Positions 47,085 to 57,692 of a stretch of 64,000 nucleotides of DNA are shown here, piece after piece (the stretch's first letter is position 1; each line of letters opens with the position of its first letter). The translations under genes and the position numbers were made by a program. The DNA lies in the NCBI RefSeq assembly GCF_964204645.1, contig NC_134030.1:13794447-13858446 (forward strand). The letters are read 5' to 3'. This DNA comes from Tubulanus polymorphus (Eukaryota; Nemertea; Palaeonemertea; Tubulaniformes; Tubulanidae). The notes below the pieces were generated by a model. The model ran no database searches. It worked only from the letters and a program-made list of their open reading frames with translations, and was not told where the DNA came from.

Positions 47085-50035
47085 TATAAATCGGATCCGT
47101 TTTCTACTATCTGCGATCACGTAATGACTTTTTGCGCGAGTTGTTACTTCGCGCAGAATAAACCTGCGCAAGCTGTGATGAACAGGTGCGCGAGTTGTGA
47201 TGAACAGATTTTACTTTACTCAATTGATTATGCAGGAACTGTTAAAACATCAATATTAATAAGAGTAAGATTTTCCACTATTTGAATTTGTCAAGAAGCG
47301 ATATTTAGATACGTTGTTATTTGTAAATTATCGCTAAAAAGTAAAGATTTGATGGTTATGATTTTATATGCCTAATGACGATGATTATATTGATGTAGTG
47401 TATCAAACTTGTAAATTGTAGTGTATCAAAATAGTGATACGGTACGTGAAAAGTAGCTTAATTACCTTTATCTGTTTATTAATCCTAATGTCATGAAATA
47501 ATCCTGGTCTTGTTATATGATTACATTAGTGTATTCCAACATGTGCCCAAGACGATGTCCTAACGTAAACTGAACGGTTCTGTTCTGGCCCAAGCTTATA
47601 TTTTATTAATTCTATCGCGCGCACGAACTTTATTACATTTGATTGTGCGCGCGAACTTAAAGCCCGGCGCACACGAGGCAAATTTTAGTCGTCGGGTTGC
47701 GACCGATTTTATCTCACGAAATGCCGCACACCTCGTTGAAATATCTAAAAATATTAACCATTTTTTATCACTTTCACTTATCCACAAAGAATAACCGCAT
47801 ATCCTGATTTCTTCAAAAATTTCTCAGCATACTTCGTTGCCATATGCCACGCATGTCATAGGTCTACAGTCATCTTTTTTGAGTCTGTATCCATGTCGTT
47901 AATCATTGGTCGTTGAGCGTTGGTCGTTTTCCGTTGTAAATGATGTTGTAAGTGATGTTAAGTGTTTGAAGAATCAAAGAATACTGTTTAATGTGCTGAG
48001 AAATTGCAGATTTTTATACGGTACTTCTATCATTGTCTTCAGAGTTTTAAGAACAATTAGTTTACACAGCTCTTCTAGATACAATGACTATTAAGAAATT
48101 AGGGTTCCTGGTACGATTGGCAAACATTGTGCCAGTATTTTAAAATAAATGGGCGAATGGGATTACTATTTAGGCACATGCCACAATTTCTGCTTCGTTA
48201 AACATTTTGGCTACTTATTGTAAGAATTACTCGCATTTGAAACTAAAAGAATACCGGTATCGATAATAATGATTTCTTTGTTCGTTACCTCAGGTGCCAA
48301 CACTGGACCGGTACTTAGTTTAAAAATGCATTTACATAGTAGTTTATACTAGACTTATAATTAGTTAACGGCAGAAATTTATAATAAATGTGTATATACA
48401 TAGTAATCAAGTTATATCCAGTCAGGCGTATTCCATCCGACGGCGCCAGGTGCCTTCAGAAAATGATGCCGGTCTGCTCTCCTTCTCAACCGCACCAAAG
48501 AGATTACATACCATTTTTCCAACCCTCGAATTCATTTATTTTAACTTATCCAATGATCACAATTCCCATAATGAACGGTATTTAATTTTGTGTTAATAGT
48601 AATATACAATATAAGCCGAAATATCATCTTTCTTATTTATGTTCTTTATCATAATTAGTACATTCAAATTTAAACACACAAACTTTTAATAATTAAGATA
48701 ATAAAACTCTTTAATATTACTCTTTAATATTACTCCTTAATAATCGATTTATCAGACTAAGGGTCAGCGAGTGTTTCATAAAGTATATTTCATAATTGCT
48801 CATTTCCACGAATTCTTCTCATGACTACAGCGCCGTAATTACCTTCAGATGATTTAGATTGCTCGCCTGATACAAGTATGAATGTTTCAGACAAACAACC
48901 ATCAAGGCGGATAATGTATTATCTTGCATAACGAAACAATGCATGTATTCTCCCAGGACATACCAAGAAACCTACGTATATAAATGGATTGATCTTTTTG
49001 AGAATACAATTCAGCTGCGAATCAATGACTTATCTATTGACCTAAAAGACAATTTTAATAATTAGATTAATGCAAATGATAAATATCAAATATAATCATA
49101 TGTATATAATGCAGGTAGGAGAACGAATTTTTGGCAAAAAATTAGGGCTTCCTTAAATTACAAATAGAAATGCTGACGAACTCATTTTCTTAGCTGTCGG
49201 GTCTAAAAATTACTTGTTTGTATAATTATCTAAATACTTTATACATAAGTGCCCGGCTATGTGTAAAATAAACTTGGGGAAAATGAGAAATTAGGTATAA
49301 TTTTTTGTCCTATATCCCGCAATAAATGAATCCAAAAACTAGAAAATGCTAACTACAGACCACTAAAAGATACAGTGAAATCTTTTTTCCCTTCAATCTG
49401 TGGGTGTTTAACATTAACGTTTAACGTGTTATTTTGATATTTTTTTATATACATGTATAATGTTTAGTCAAAGTGTTTACACGTGTATGACTTCATTAGT
49501 AATGAACAAAATTGTTATTTAAAACTCGTCTTTTCTCTCGATCAGTATACGTGTATTTAATGTTCTCTGCTAAAATGTTTGTAGATATCTCGCATATGTA
49601 CGCTAACAATTCCAAACACAAGCAATTTATACTCGTTTATTGTCACTCACGTTACACGTATTCAACTCTTGTCATAGGTAATTAATTACCCCTAGTTTGT
49701 TTTGCTTTTTTAATCCTCTTAGTTTGCTTCTGTCCTAATTACTTACATTTGTGGCGGACTTCGTTTTTTTTTGTCTGTTTGTCATTGTCGAGAAATCCTT
49801 TGAAAAAAATTGTCACTTTTATCCCGCTCGCCCGAAAAATCATTGCACTAATTAGAGGTGAAATAAAATCCACGCGCCCGCAACGGAAGTCTTAGATAGT
49901 ACGAAGTACCGGGTCTAATTACCTCGCGCAACTGATCATGAAAATATCCTAGCTGCGCAAAGTAACAAATCGCGCAACTGCTCATTACGCGATCGCGTAA
50001 CTGGTTCGCGCAGATCGTCAGTTTCTGATCTTTAC
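47085..50035. mobile_element. possible ~2.9 kb element with inverted CGCGCAA subterminal repeats
   Basis: The reverse complement of about 47085-47215 aligns with 49920-50030. Best block: GC[GA]AAGTAACAA, TCGCGCAA, TCATTACG[TC]GATCGC. Both sides carry several CGCGCAACTG-type units. The interior is AT-rich and non-coding. A GCGCACACGAGG/CCGCACACCTCG pair lies at 47666-47735. Ends and target site not defined. Confidence 0.45.
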
Positions 50036-50847
50036 ATACCTGCTATTTACGATAAGTATTTTACCGGGACACTGTTGGCAAAAATAACCCCATTAGAAAT
50101 AAGTAAAGTACCCAAAAGTAAAAAGAAAATAGAAAAGTGCTAAAGGGTTAAGCATAAGAAAATACTAGTTGACCAAAGGCCCTGATGCTCGATATAAAAA
50201 AGCTCGACAAAAAATTAGGCACGGTTGGCCTATGGATTGAGATTGAATGCAATAAAAGGGAATGAGAATTTTGAGAAAGAAAGAATCATTTTAGCCAGGT
50301 CCATTTTCAATCCACACTATCGATAAAACGTCAGTACGTAATTACCAGGTATTCACTTGACCTTTTTAACAAATAATGTTTAGGTTTACATTGATATCTG
50401 GTGGATTTGTCCGCAGTAGATAAACTCGGCGGGAAGCGTTTCTTAAGGGACACATTATTTTCATATCATCTCGATAATAGAAAAACGCAAAGCAGAAACA
50501 AATTCCATAAAGGACCATGGGTCCAGAAGGATCAACTGAGCTAGTAGATTTAACTTGAGCACAAAAATCAATTTGTTCGCAGATTTCCAATAACATATTC
50601 TGATGAAATCATGGTGCGCTGTGTAGTAAGCATCTTCAATTTTGAAGATATACATGGTAAGGGGTTTTCCTTATGACTCCCTAGCACTGAACTGAATTGA
50701 ACGGGAAGTCTTTCCCAATGTCATTTTCTACTTGACACAGCAGTTATCTGTAGTAATGCGCAGTCGACACAAAACTTATGTAGTATATAGAAAAGATATT
50801 TATGAATTCTTTGTTCTTGCCACCAGGGGAGTTAAACATTGAATACT

Positions 50848-51003
50848 ATACGATTTTTCTATTTCCATAGGTACTTATGCATATTTTGTAATCACAAGCA
50901 ATTGCTAAGTTATAGCTTATGACATTTTCTATTATTGTTATTGTTGTGAGTTTCGATATCATTGATTTTGGTACATGGTAACCAGGGGACGTTGAAGAGT
51001 AGA
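50848..51003 (-). repeat. single inverted ~154-bp Helitron-like monomer
   Basis: The reverse complement matches the 25.8-28.6 kb monomer from TTCAACGTCCCCTGGTTACC through AAACTCACAACAAT to the GGTACCWAT-like end. It is interrupted at its left (monomer 5') side by the Penelope-like insertion that begins at about 51004. Confidence 0.7.
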
Positions 51004-51403
51004 AATTCTTCCGAAAGAATATTCCAATTGCTACATATATTGTGTGCACGAAAAAGCATCGTGTTGATAAGACATCGTGTTGCTTTTTCGTGCATACAAT
51101 ATATGCAGCAAATTGGAAAATTCTTTCGGAAGAACTTGATTTTCTTAAGAAATTATTCAAACTTAATGGTTATCCTAGCCATGTTTTTGATCACTGCGTT
51201 AAAAGATTTCTCGACTCTTAATTCGTTACCCAGCCTAAAACCGTCGATGAGAATAAAGTTTCTCTTTTCATTTCCATACCCAATGTGGGTTTCCCGTCTA
51301 TTCTATATGCTCAAAAATTAAAGAAACTGTTCAAATCGAATTTTGAAACAGACCTTCAATGTTCGTTCGTAACCACTAAGATTAAGAATTTCTTTTCACT
51401 TAA
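51004..51403 (+). pseudogene. Penelope-like element, RT C-terminal part with inverted 5' end
   Basis: The plus strand from ~51081 encodes LSEELDFLKKLFKLNGYPSH, then VSLFISIPNVGF, then IKNFFSLK: the RT-to-linker region of Penelope-like elements. It breaks off at TTAA (51400-51403) where another transposon has inserted. Bases 51006-51058 are an inverted copy of 51081-51134. On the minus strand they read RAHNICSNWNILSEE, the same protein segment, so the element has a short inverted 5' end, as seen after aberrant target-primed reverse transcription. The first ~80% of the element is missing. Confidence 0.7.
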
Positions 51404-51954
51404 AGGCTGAGGAGCAGTATTAAAGCCGACTCAGTTGTCAGACTACCCATATCACGTGATACAATCCGTTACCATGGAGCTCTGCCACTCTAGTACACAT
51501 TTTACAGTTTCTCTGAAACTAGGCCAATTTCATTGATTCTTTTTGTCAAGGAGGTGTATGAATCCATGCCTGGGCAGATCCAACAGTCAAATCTGAGCTA
51601 AATCTAGCCAATTATGAAATTAAGCCGTTTCTTTGGAAGTTTTCATGGGTATTTTAAATAGGTGATTGACAGAGTAGGCGGGATTTAGTACTGTCTATAG
51701 TTGGCACTTGCTCCACTTCCACAGCTGTGCGTTTAATTCATAACCACAGCACAGAAAATGATATTCATAACGCATATAGATTACCTTTCAAATTTCATAA
51801 AAATCGGTTGAAAATTGACGAAAATAGAAATTTCATTTTAATTTTGCCTCATTTATTGAAAAAATTAAAAATCACTACTCATTCTATCCAGGTATGTTTC
51901 CGTTTTATAGCATATGTATGAATTAATGAGGTTTCATTAGTAAGTTAGTTTTTT

Positions 51955-53117
51955 TCATTGCCACTTGTGGCCCATATAGTCCTGATGCTCAGGATTCGGG
52001 AACCACTCTCGCACACGCTTAATTACACATTCAGATAAGATATCTCGGCGATGCCACACACAATTTTTCTTGTTTGGCCTAATCTGGAGAAAATACATTT
52101 TCTTAGTCTTATATCTATTATCCATAAATGCATCCCTATGAAACAACATAGTCCAAAACTTCTTGTAAACAGATTTTCTTCGTCTGTGGTTCAACCCATG
52201 CGGTTGTCCAGGCTCACCCTCCCACCATAACTGCTTATTTGACATATCTGTTACCGCATTTTCCGGCCAATAAGCCGATTTTCTAGCCTCAGATTTTTAC
52301 CCAAAATATCGTGATCGGCTTATTGGGCGGATAAGATCTGACATAAAAAATCACTTCCCGATCTATGCCACTCTAATGCTCTCAATGATCGTCAAAATCA
52401 AGAAAAGTGGTCGATATTTATTTGAGGTCATTATTTACAACCAATTATAATCTATTTTGAACTATTTTATTTTTACTTTGATTGTTCCATCACCGCACAG
52501 CGGCAATGGTATACATTTTTATTACGCGCGAGTTCATCGTACTACCACGTGTCAGTTCATACATTAGTATATATGCAAATCAGCAGTGAGCCGCGTACTG
52601 CGTGTATGGCTGTGTGTATAGTAATCAGCTGAGTGAGCCTATATATAGCACAGTCACTCGGCGATGATAGTATACACAGCACTCTCACACATCGGCGGGC
52701 GCTACTGTCAGCCTCTTAAATCGTCAATTAAGACGAACTAATTGACAAATCAGTGAATTAAAATCTCTGATGAAGGGCCTCCGCTTATTGGGCGAAGCTT
52801 TATGAAATCCATGTATTTTAGGCTAAAAAACTGCCCTCGGCTTATTGGCCGGAAAATACGGTATGCATGGTCGACAGTAATACAATTCACTCTGGCGCTT
52901 CAGGATTTTGTCCAATCTGAAAGTGGCTTTCGTCTTCATATCCCATTTCTTGTGTCACTTCTTCAATATCCTAGCCATTAAAACTCATAAAACCCTTGAT
53001 GATTTCTTCTTGTTCATGGGTTACTCTGATAAATAAGGTATGTTTTTGTTCCTTTTCATTTGTCTCCATCATTATTGGACTACCAGAATCATGTTCGTTT
53101 GCTGCTGATTCAGCCAT
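51955..53117 (-). pseudogene. accessory protein of the TTAA transposon, unknown function
   Basis: Starts at an ATG (53115-53117) with an acidic N-terminus (MAESAANEHDSGSPIMMET), one TAG and one frameshift at ~52890. It is interrupted by the MITE (52254-52861), then continues LWWEGEPGQPHGLNHRRRKS, WTMLFHRDAFMDNRY, VWHRRDILSECVIKRVREWF and ends YMGHKWQ. Removing the MITE and one TA keeps the frame through the junction (YCRPCITDMSNK). The C-terminal ~100 residues are dense in Trp, His and Arg and look like a conserved, basic, possibly DNA-binding or nuclease-like domain. I do not recognise a named family. Confidence 0.55.
52254..52861. mobile_element. 608-bp TA-flanked MITE
   Basis: Ends CCGCATTTTCCGGCCAATAA (left) and the complement of CCGTATTTTCCGGCCAATAA (right), with inversion through AGCCGA and on to a TTTTTAGCCT-like block. 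TA at 52252-52253 and 52862-52863. Non-coding. Diverged body copies lie at 12167 and 12651. Confidence 0.88.
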
Positions 53118-53337
53118 CTTCAGAACCTATATTGAACATTTATTTCCTTGCTATATTCATTGTAACCCGTTTTGGATTTAAGCTGATGGTATATTTAGGG
53201 TAACCTAGGCTAATGAGTTAAAAAGTTAATTGACCATATCCATTTAATATAGTGTTTAAACATTTCCCAAAGATGATATGATGTAAAGACACTTGCTCAT
53301 TTCATTTCTCTCACTTATTGCGAACACACTTACAACC

Positions 53338-54617
53338 ATGAGCACGACATGTAAACGCTTATCTTTTAAAATTGAGATTCCTGGAGATGAAAGTATTAAC
53401 ACGTCAATTCTACAGAAAATTCTGAAAGTTCGGGAATCATTGATGAAAAGTTCTATGACATCAATTAACAATGCTGTGATAATGGAGAATCTTCTGGAAT
53501 GTTGGTTGACGAAAAATTCTCCAGAAACTATCGAGATGAATGTTACTAATTATGTGTCCACCGATAAGAATAGCGTCAATCAGAAGATATTTGTGACATG
53601 TGAATCCGCACTGACAAAGTTGGTTGAGATGGCCGGGAAACATTTTCGTTTCCGTGACAGTAAGGTGTCCGTTAAGAAGGTCTATTACCATGGACATGTC
53701 CCACGTGTACATTTGAACTGTAATTGGAAGAGGAAAGCTCATTCATTTGTATGGACATCGTCATCATACCTTCCAAATGGGGAATTTCAGATGTGAACAT
53801 GTCATCAGATGTGAACATGTCACCAAGGCTGATGATGATGTAAGCCAACGACACGAACGCCTTGGGACCGAGCAGATATATCTGAGATCTACTGAAGATC
53901 ACAAGGACTTAGAAATTAGAATCCACTGTCATGACAATAGTGCCACGATCAACAAGTTTGTTTGAGATCAGGGATCCATCAACCAAAACGATACCTGGCA
54001 CGAGATAAAAAATATAGTGAGAAAATTAGATAAAATAGGAAAAGGTGCTAAAAAACATCATGGAAAAACCTGGCATGAACAACTACACGATAAGGCTCAA
54101 CCAATTGGGATGCACATTCAATGTGCGGTTTGAAATTGCAACCAAAATGAAAAAACACTATTGGACTACTTGGACAATATAATTTGTCATTATAAAAATG
54201 ACTCCTATCATCCAGTCTCGTTGCAAAATTGACGCAAATTATGAACCATCAAGAATAGTGATAACCTCTCCTGTTGCTGAAAACCTACTTAATAAGCTAA
54301 TCAAGTCGACATATATGTATTTACAACCTGAATCTTTTGTCTTGGGCAGAGATTCTTTTTATGTGGAAAGCTTCAATAATGTGATGAACTTATTTCAAAA
54401 TAAACGCATATCGTTCTCTGACCAACAATATCTAATGCGAGCGAATTTAGCAGTCTGCCACTGGAATGAAAATGTTGACAGAGCCTACACCAGCATGTAT
54501 ATGAAACTAGGAGGTACAAGGACTAGGCAAAGACAGAAAAAAGTTTATAAACCATGTTCTTTTCAATATCGGGCTAATATTTGGCAAAGTTTTGTGAATC
54601 ATATCTATTCGGAATGA
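53338..54617 (+). pseudogene. Kolobok-like transposase relic
   Basis: Three frames. N-terminal: KIFVTCESALTKLVEMAGKH, VYYHGHVPRVHLNCNWKRKA, FVWTSSSYLPNGEF. Then CEHVTKADDDVSQRHERLG, IHCHDNSATINKFV. After TGA at 53963-53965: NQNDTWHEIKN, KTWHEQLHDKAQPIGMHI. C-terminal: DANYEPSRIVITSPVAE, GRDSFYVESFNNVMN, AVCHWNENVDRAY. The DxWHxxK block and order resemble, from memory, Kolobok-type transposases. A segment that should lie between PNGEF and CEHVTK, probably holding one catalytic Asp, is deleted; an 18-bp tandem repeat (CAGATGTGAACATGTCAT) marks the site. Also a TGA near 54134 and a frameshift near 54205. Confidence 0.6.
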
Positions 54618-54910
54618 TATCAAAATCAAATCTTTCACATTGATAATCAATGGTCTTGGTAAGTTTTCTCTATAGGCCTATTATGACTTTGCTAGAGTAT
54701 TTTCCCTATAATCGTTGTTGAATTAATCCTTGGTTGGGACATAAAGCTAATTGGCTATGACAGCTTATCTGGCTTGAAGCAATAACCTCAATTAAGTACA
54801 CAAAAACAAACAAGTGAATAGTGAGGTGGTGGGATGTGGCTTATTCTCTACACTACTGAAAATCTCAAGTGTTTGCCACCCGGTTAACTAGCCTCCGTAC
54901 TCCTCAGCCT

Positions 54911-55085
54911 TTAAATGTCCGACTCCTAAATCCTTGAAAGCTATGGTTGTCTACAAGTACACTTGTTTGTGTGATATAAACACTGCCTATATAGGTAAAA
55001 CAAAAAGACACCTAGTATCAAGAGTTAAGGAGCACAAACTTAAGACTTCAGCAATTGGCCAACATCTGGGAATTGCTAGGTGAAA
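54911..55085 (+). pseudogene. Penelope-like element, GIY-YIG endonuclease part
   Basis: Continuation of the 51004-51403 frame after the nested insertion: FKCPTPKSLKAM, then the endonuclease core VVYKYTCLCDINTAYIGKT, RHLVSRVKEHK and AIGQHLGIAR, ending in TGA. GIY-YIG nucleases cut the target for Penelope-like retrotransposition. The VVY/AYIG pair and the catalytic-type Arg (SRVKEH) are present; the domain's C-terminal half is lost. 55086-55300 has no recognised feature. Confidence 0.78.
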
Positions 55086-55300
55086 GGGTCAGCGACAAGG
55101 AAACATTAAATTAGCTCTCCATAATTCTTAACAATTAACCCAATTTTTAAGATAGGATATAATCAAAATACACTGAACAAGGTAAGATCTGTCTAAAGCA
55201 TTCAATAGGTGAGTAAACAAGTTGCTGTAATCTCTAATACGCCCGAAATCTCACCTTGAAGTGGGCTCTATCATTTCCTGGAAATTCCTAGAAAACAAAG

Positions 55301-56713
55301 ATGGCAGACAGCTGCATGACAACAGTAGTAACAACAACAGCTGATGGACAAAGCCGCTCTCTGAGCCCTCGCGATGAGCTTACCAATATTGCCAACCAAC
55401 AAAATACTGAGCCACACCCATCAATAAGCTCCCAACAGTCAATCTGGAGGAATAGAGGTAAGCCCCAACATTGGAGTGATGTCAGTAGTAATGAAGATAG
55501 CAAGTGGGATGTACGTATCGCACACAAGGAAGGTACTGTCTCTTCACTAGCTCATAGCCAAGAGGTTGCGGCCCCAGTAACCCCAGGGATTATCTCAAGA
55601 GCAGCAACATTAGCTGGGATTTGGAGATCTAACCTACCAATTGGCTCTAAAGAGACTGATAAAGACCAGGCTAAAGACCAACTTATACAGTGCGGACCTG
55701 AAACTAGACAACGTAAGCAGCCTGAACACCCAATGGAAGAGAGTGTCATGCCCAGAAACTCAAGGCACAAAAGAGGGGAAGATAACCCTGTCAACAACAA
55801 TTCTGTCCCTGCATGTTCCAAATGTGCACTGAATATACCGGCCAGTGAGGGTTTTCATTACTGTCACTATTGCAAAAAGGCCATATGTAAGAGCCAAAGT
55901 CCCAATGGAACTGAACCTACAACGAGACAACGACACAGATTCCTGCTTAATTATAGCCTGTGAAAATCGTGAAACTGATAACACTAGCTCATTCAATAAT
56001 CAAATGCTAGCCAAACTCGAGCAGATTGTGGCCAAACAAGATACTCTGTTAATTGAGATGGCCAAAAAAGCCGACAAAGTTTACTTTGACGAGAAGTTTA
56101 CGACTGTAGATGAATGAAAAATAAAGAACATCAAATGGGGGTCTTAAAAATCTCAGAAGCTGAATTAAAGAAAGCCCACACCAAACTACAACAAGCCGGT
56201 CAAAATCCTGAGATTGATACAAGAATATCGGAAGTGTTAAATGATGGTTTAGGTAAATTAAGAGAAGAGATCTGGGAGACTGAATCTAGAAAAAGAAATA
56301 TTATATTGTATAATATACCCGAGTCAACAGAGGCCGAGGGCAATAAGCGTAGCGCAAATGCCAGGCACGCAGTCAAACAATTTTTACTGCAGACCCTAAG
56401 TATGCATTCTGTTGGGGCTCCGAGACTTATTAACACGATAGGCATTTTCGACAAAGACAAGATTAGACCCCTCCGAGTGATCTTAGGGACAGAATACGAT
56501 AAAGAAGAGATTGTCAACAAGTATACCGATTTGAAGAGAGAAAACCAGGAAATTCTTTTAAACATCAGTATGGCCAGTGATGAAACAATCAGTCAGCGTA
56601 TGGAGTACAGCAAGCAGCGTCAAGAACTGGAAGAAAGACGAGCAAAAGGAGAAAAGGGCTTGACCATAAGAGGGAAGAAAATAATTCAAGCCCGTCAGCC
56701 CTTTTGTAAGTAA
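55301..56713 (+). pseudogene. LINE-type ORF1 (zinc finger, coiled coil, RRM-like), orphan
   Basis: Starts at an ATG (MADSCMTTVVTTTADG). Residues ~170-200 form a Cys/His finger (ACSKCALNIP, then YCHYCKKAIC). A frameshift at ~55930 leads to a coiled coil (LAKLEQIVAKQDTLLIEMAK). Another at ~56110 leads to an ORF1p-like RRM/C-terminal domain (ESRKRNIILYNIPEST, IRPLRVILGTEYDKEEI, KGLTIRGKKIIQ). Such proteins bind LINE RNA as chaperones. No ORF2 (endonuclease/RT) follows: the sequence after 56713 is unrelated, which is odd because LINE copies normally lose their 5' and not their 3' part. Confidence 0.7.
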
Positions 56714-57381
56714 AAACGTCGGAAACGACAAAAATCATCCAGATAAAAAGAGTAAAATCCGCTACAACGATTCTGAATTAACCCTTCAACCGGCAAGTAT
56801 TTTTCGGCCTGTGAGTGATTTTGGACCTTAAAAGGGGGAAACTAACTCAGTAGATATGAGGGATAAACCCATATTGCATGTATTTTATAAAAGCTCTTTT
56901 CATAAGCTTTCGAATGGTACCAAGTTTGCAAACTTTGGAGGTCACCTTCAGGGTCTGACCCCAAGGTAACAGATCGCAAGGTCATCCAGATTTTAGGGCC
57001 ATCAATAATGAAGCACTGTCATCAGATTTATCCCGATGCGAATTCTCATCAGAATCTTTCATTTCTATGTCCAAAATATCAGCCAAACTCACTAGAGAAC
57101 GTATTTAGTGCATTGGCCATTACTACTAACGATCTTTTCAACTTCGGAAATCTGACCCACGTGACACATGGTTTCTATACCCCTACTACATGCCAAATGT
57201 ATGATATATCACTGATAGACATTGTAGGCCGTCTGGTGTCGCCATCTGCTCACAGGAAAATGAGTTAGAATGCTTCACTGAAATCAATACTTGACTATCC
57301 TATTCCTAGTTAAAAACCTGAGCTACGAAGGATTGATACAGAGGCCTGCATTTCATGAGCTATAGTTTTATACTCTAAGTA
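56714..57381. other. no supported gene; possible piggyBac-type end
   Basis: TTAA at 56778-56781 followed by CCCTTCAACCGGCAAG resembles a piggyBac end, but no partner end was found. An 86-codon frame at 57008 is not recognised. Confidence 0.3.
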
Positions 57382-57692
57382 TTACGAATTTCAATGAAAA
57401 ATGGCAAACCATTCGGAAGATACAGGTCTTGAAATTCAGGACAAAAGTGAAGTTTTTGAGCACTAAAAAGGTCACACGACAGCCATCTTGCATCTGATCA
57501 ACTGAATTTTTCTCATGCAGATGCACTATGGGTGGATAAAACATAAGTGAAAAATCAAGATAATTGATCAAAGCATTTCAAAATCTCCCTGAAAACTTCA
57601 CACATGTGTAAAGTGCTGACAACAACGGCTGCCGGTCGGCCATTTTGATTCTGATTAAGCGAGTTTAGGCCAGTTTCTCAAGTGGGCTAAAA
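57382..57692 (+). repeat. Helitron-like tail relic
   Basis: Matches the tail and terminal unit of the 25.8-28.6 kb array (GCACTAAAAAGGTCA, CGGCTGCCGGTCGGCCAT) and ends AGTGGGCTAAAAA, with most of the hairpin's left arm lost. Confidence 0.75.

Larger units (their letters stand above)
51404..54910 (+). mobile_element. Kolobok-like DNA transposon with TTAA target site, two genes
   Basis: 3,507 bp with 11-bp perfect inverted ends AGGCTGAGGAG/CTCCTCAGCCT and TTAA on both sides (51400-51403, 54911-54914). Removing it and one TTAA joins the flanking Penelope-like frames in phase, so the borders are firm. It carries a plus-strand transposase relic (53338-54617) and a minus-strand gene of unknown function (51955-53117), head to head about 220 bp apart. 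TTAA duplication occurs in Kolobok and piggyBac elements; the transposase is not piggyBac. A later MITE sits at 52254-52861. Confidence 0.72.

Noticed and set aside
51006-51134. MITE or microRNA-type hairpin
   Set aside because: Both arms encode a Penelope-like RT segment, so an inverted duplication explains it better.
56778-56800. piggyBac terminus
   Set aside because: TTAA-CCCTTCAACC fits, but no opposite end or transposase was found nearby.
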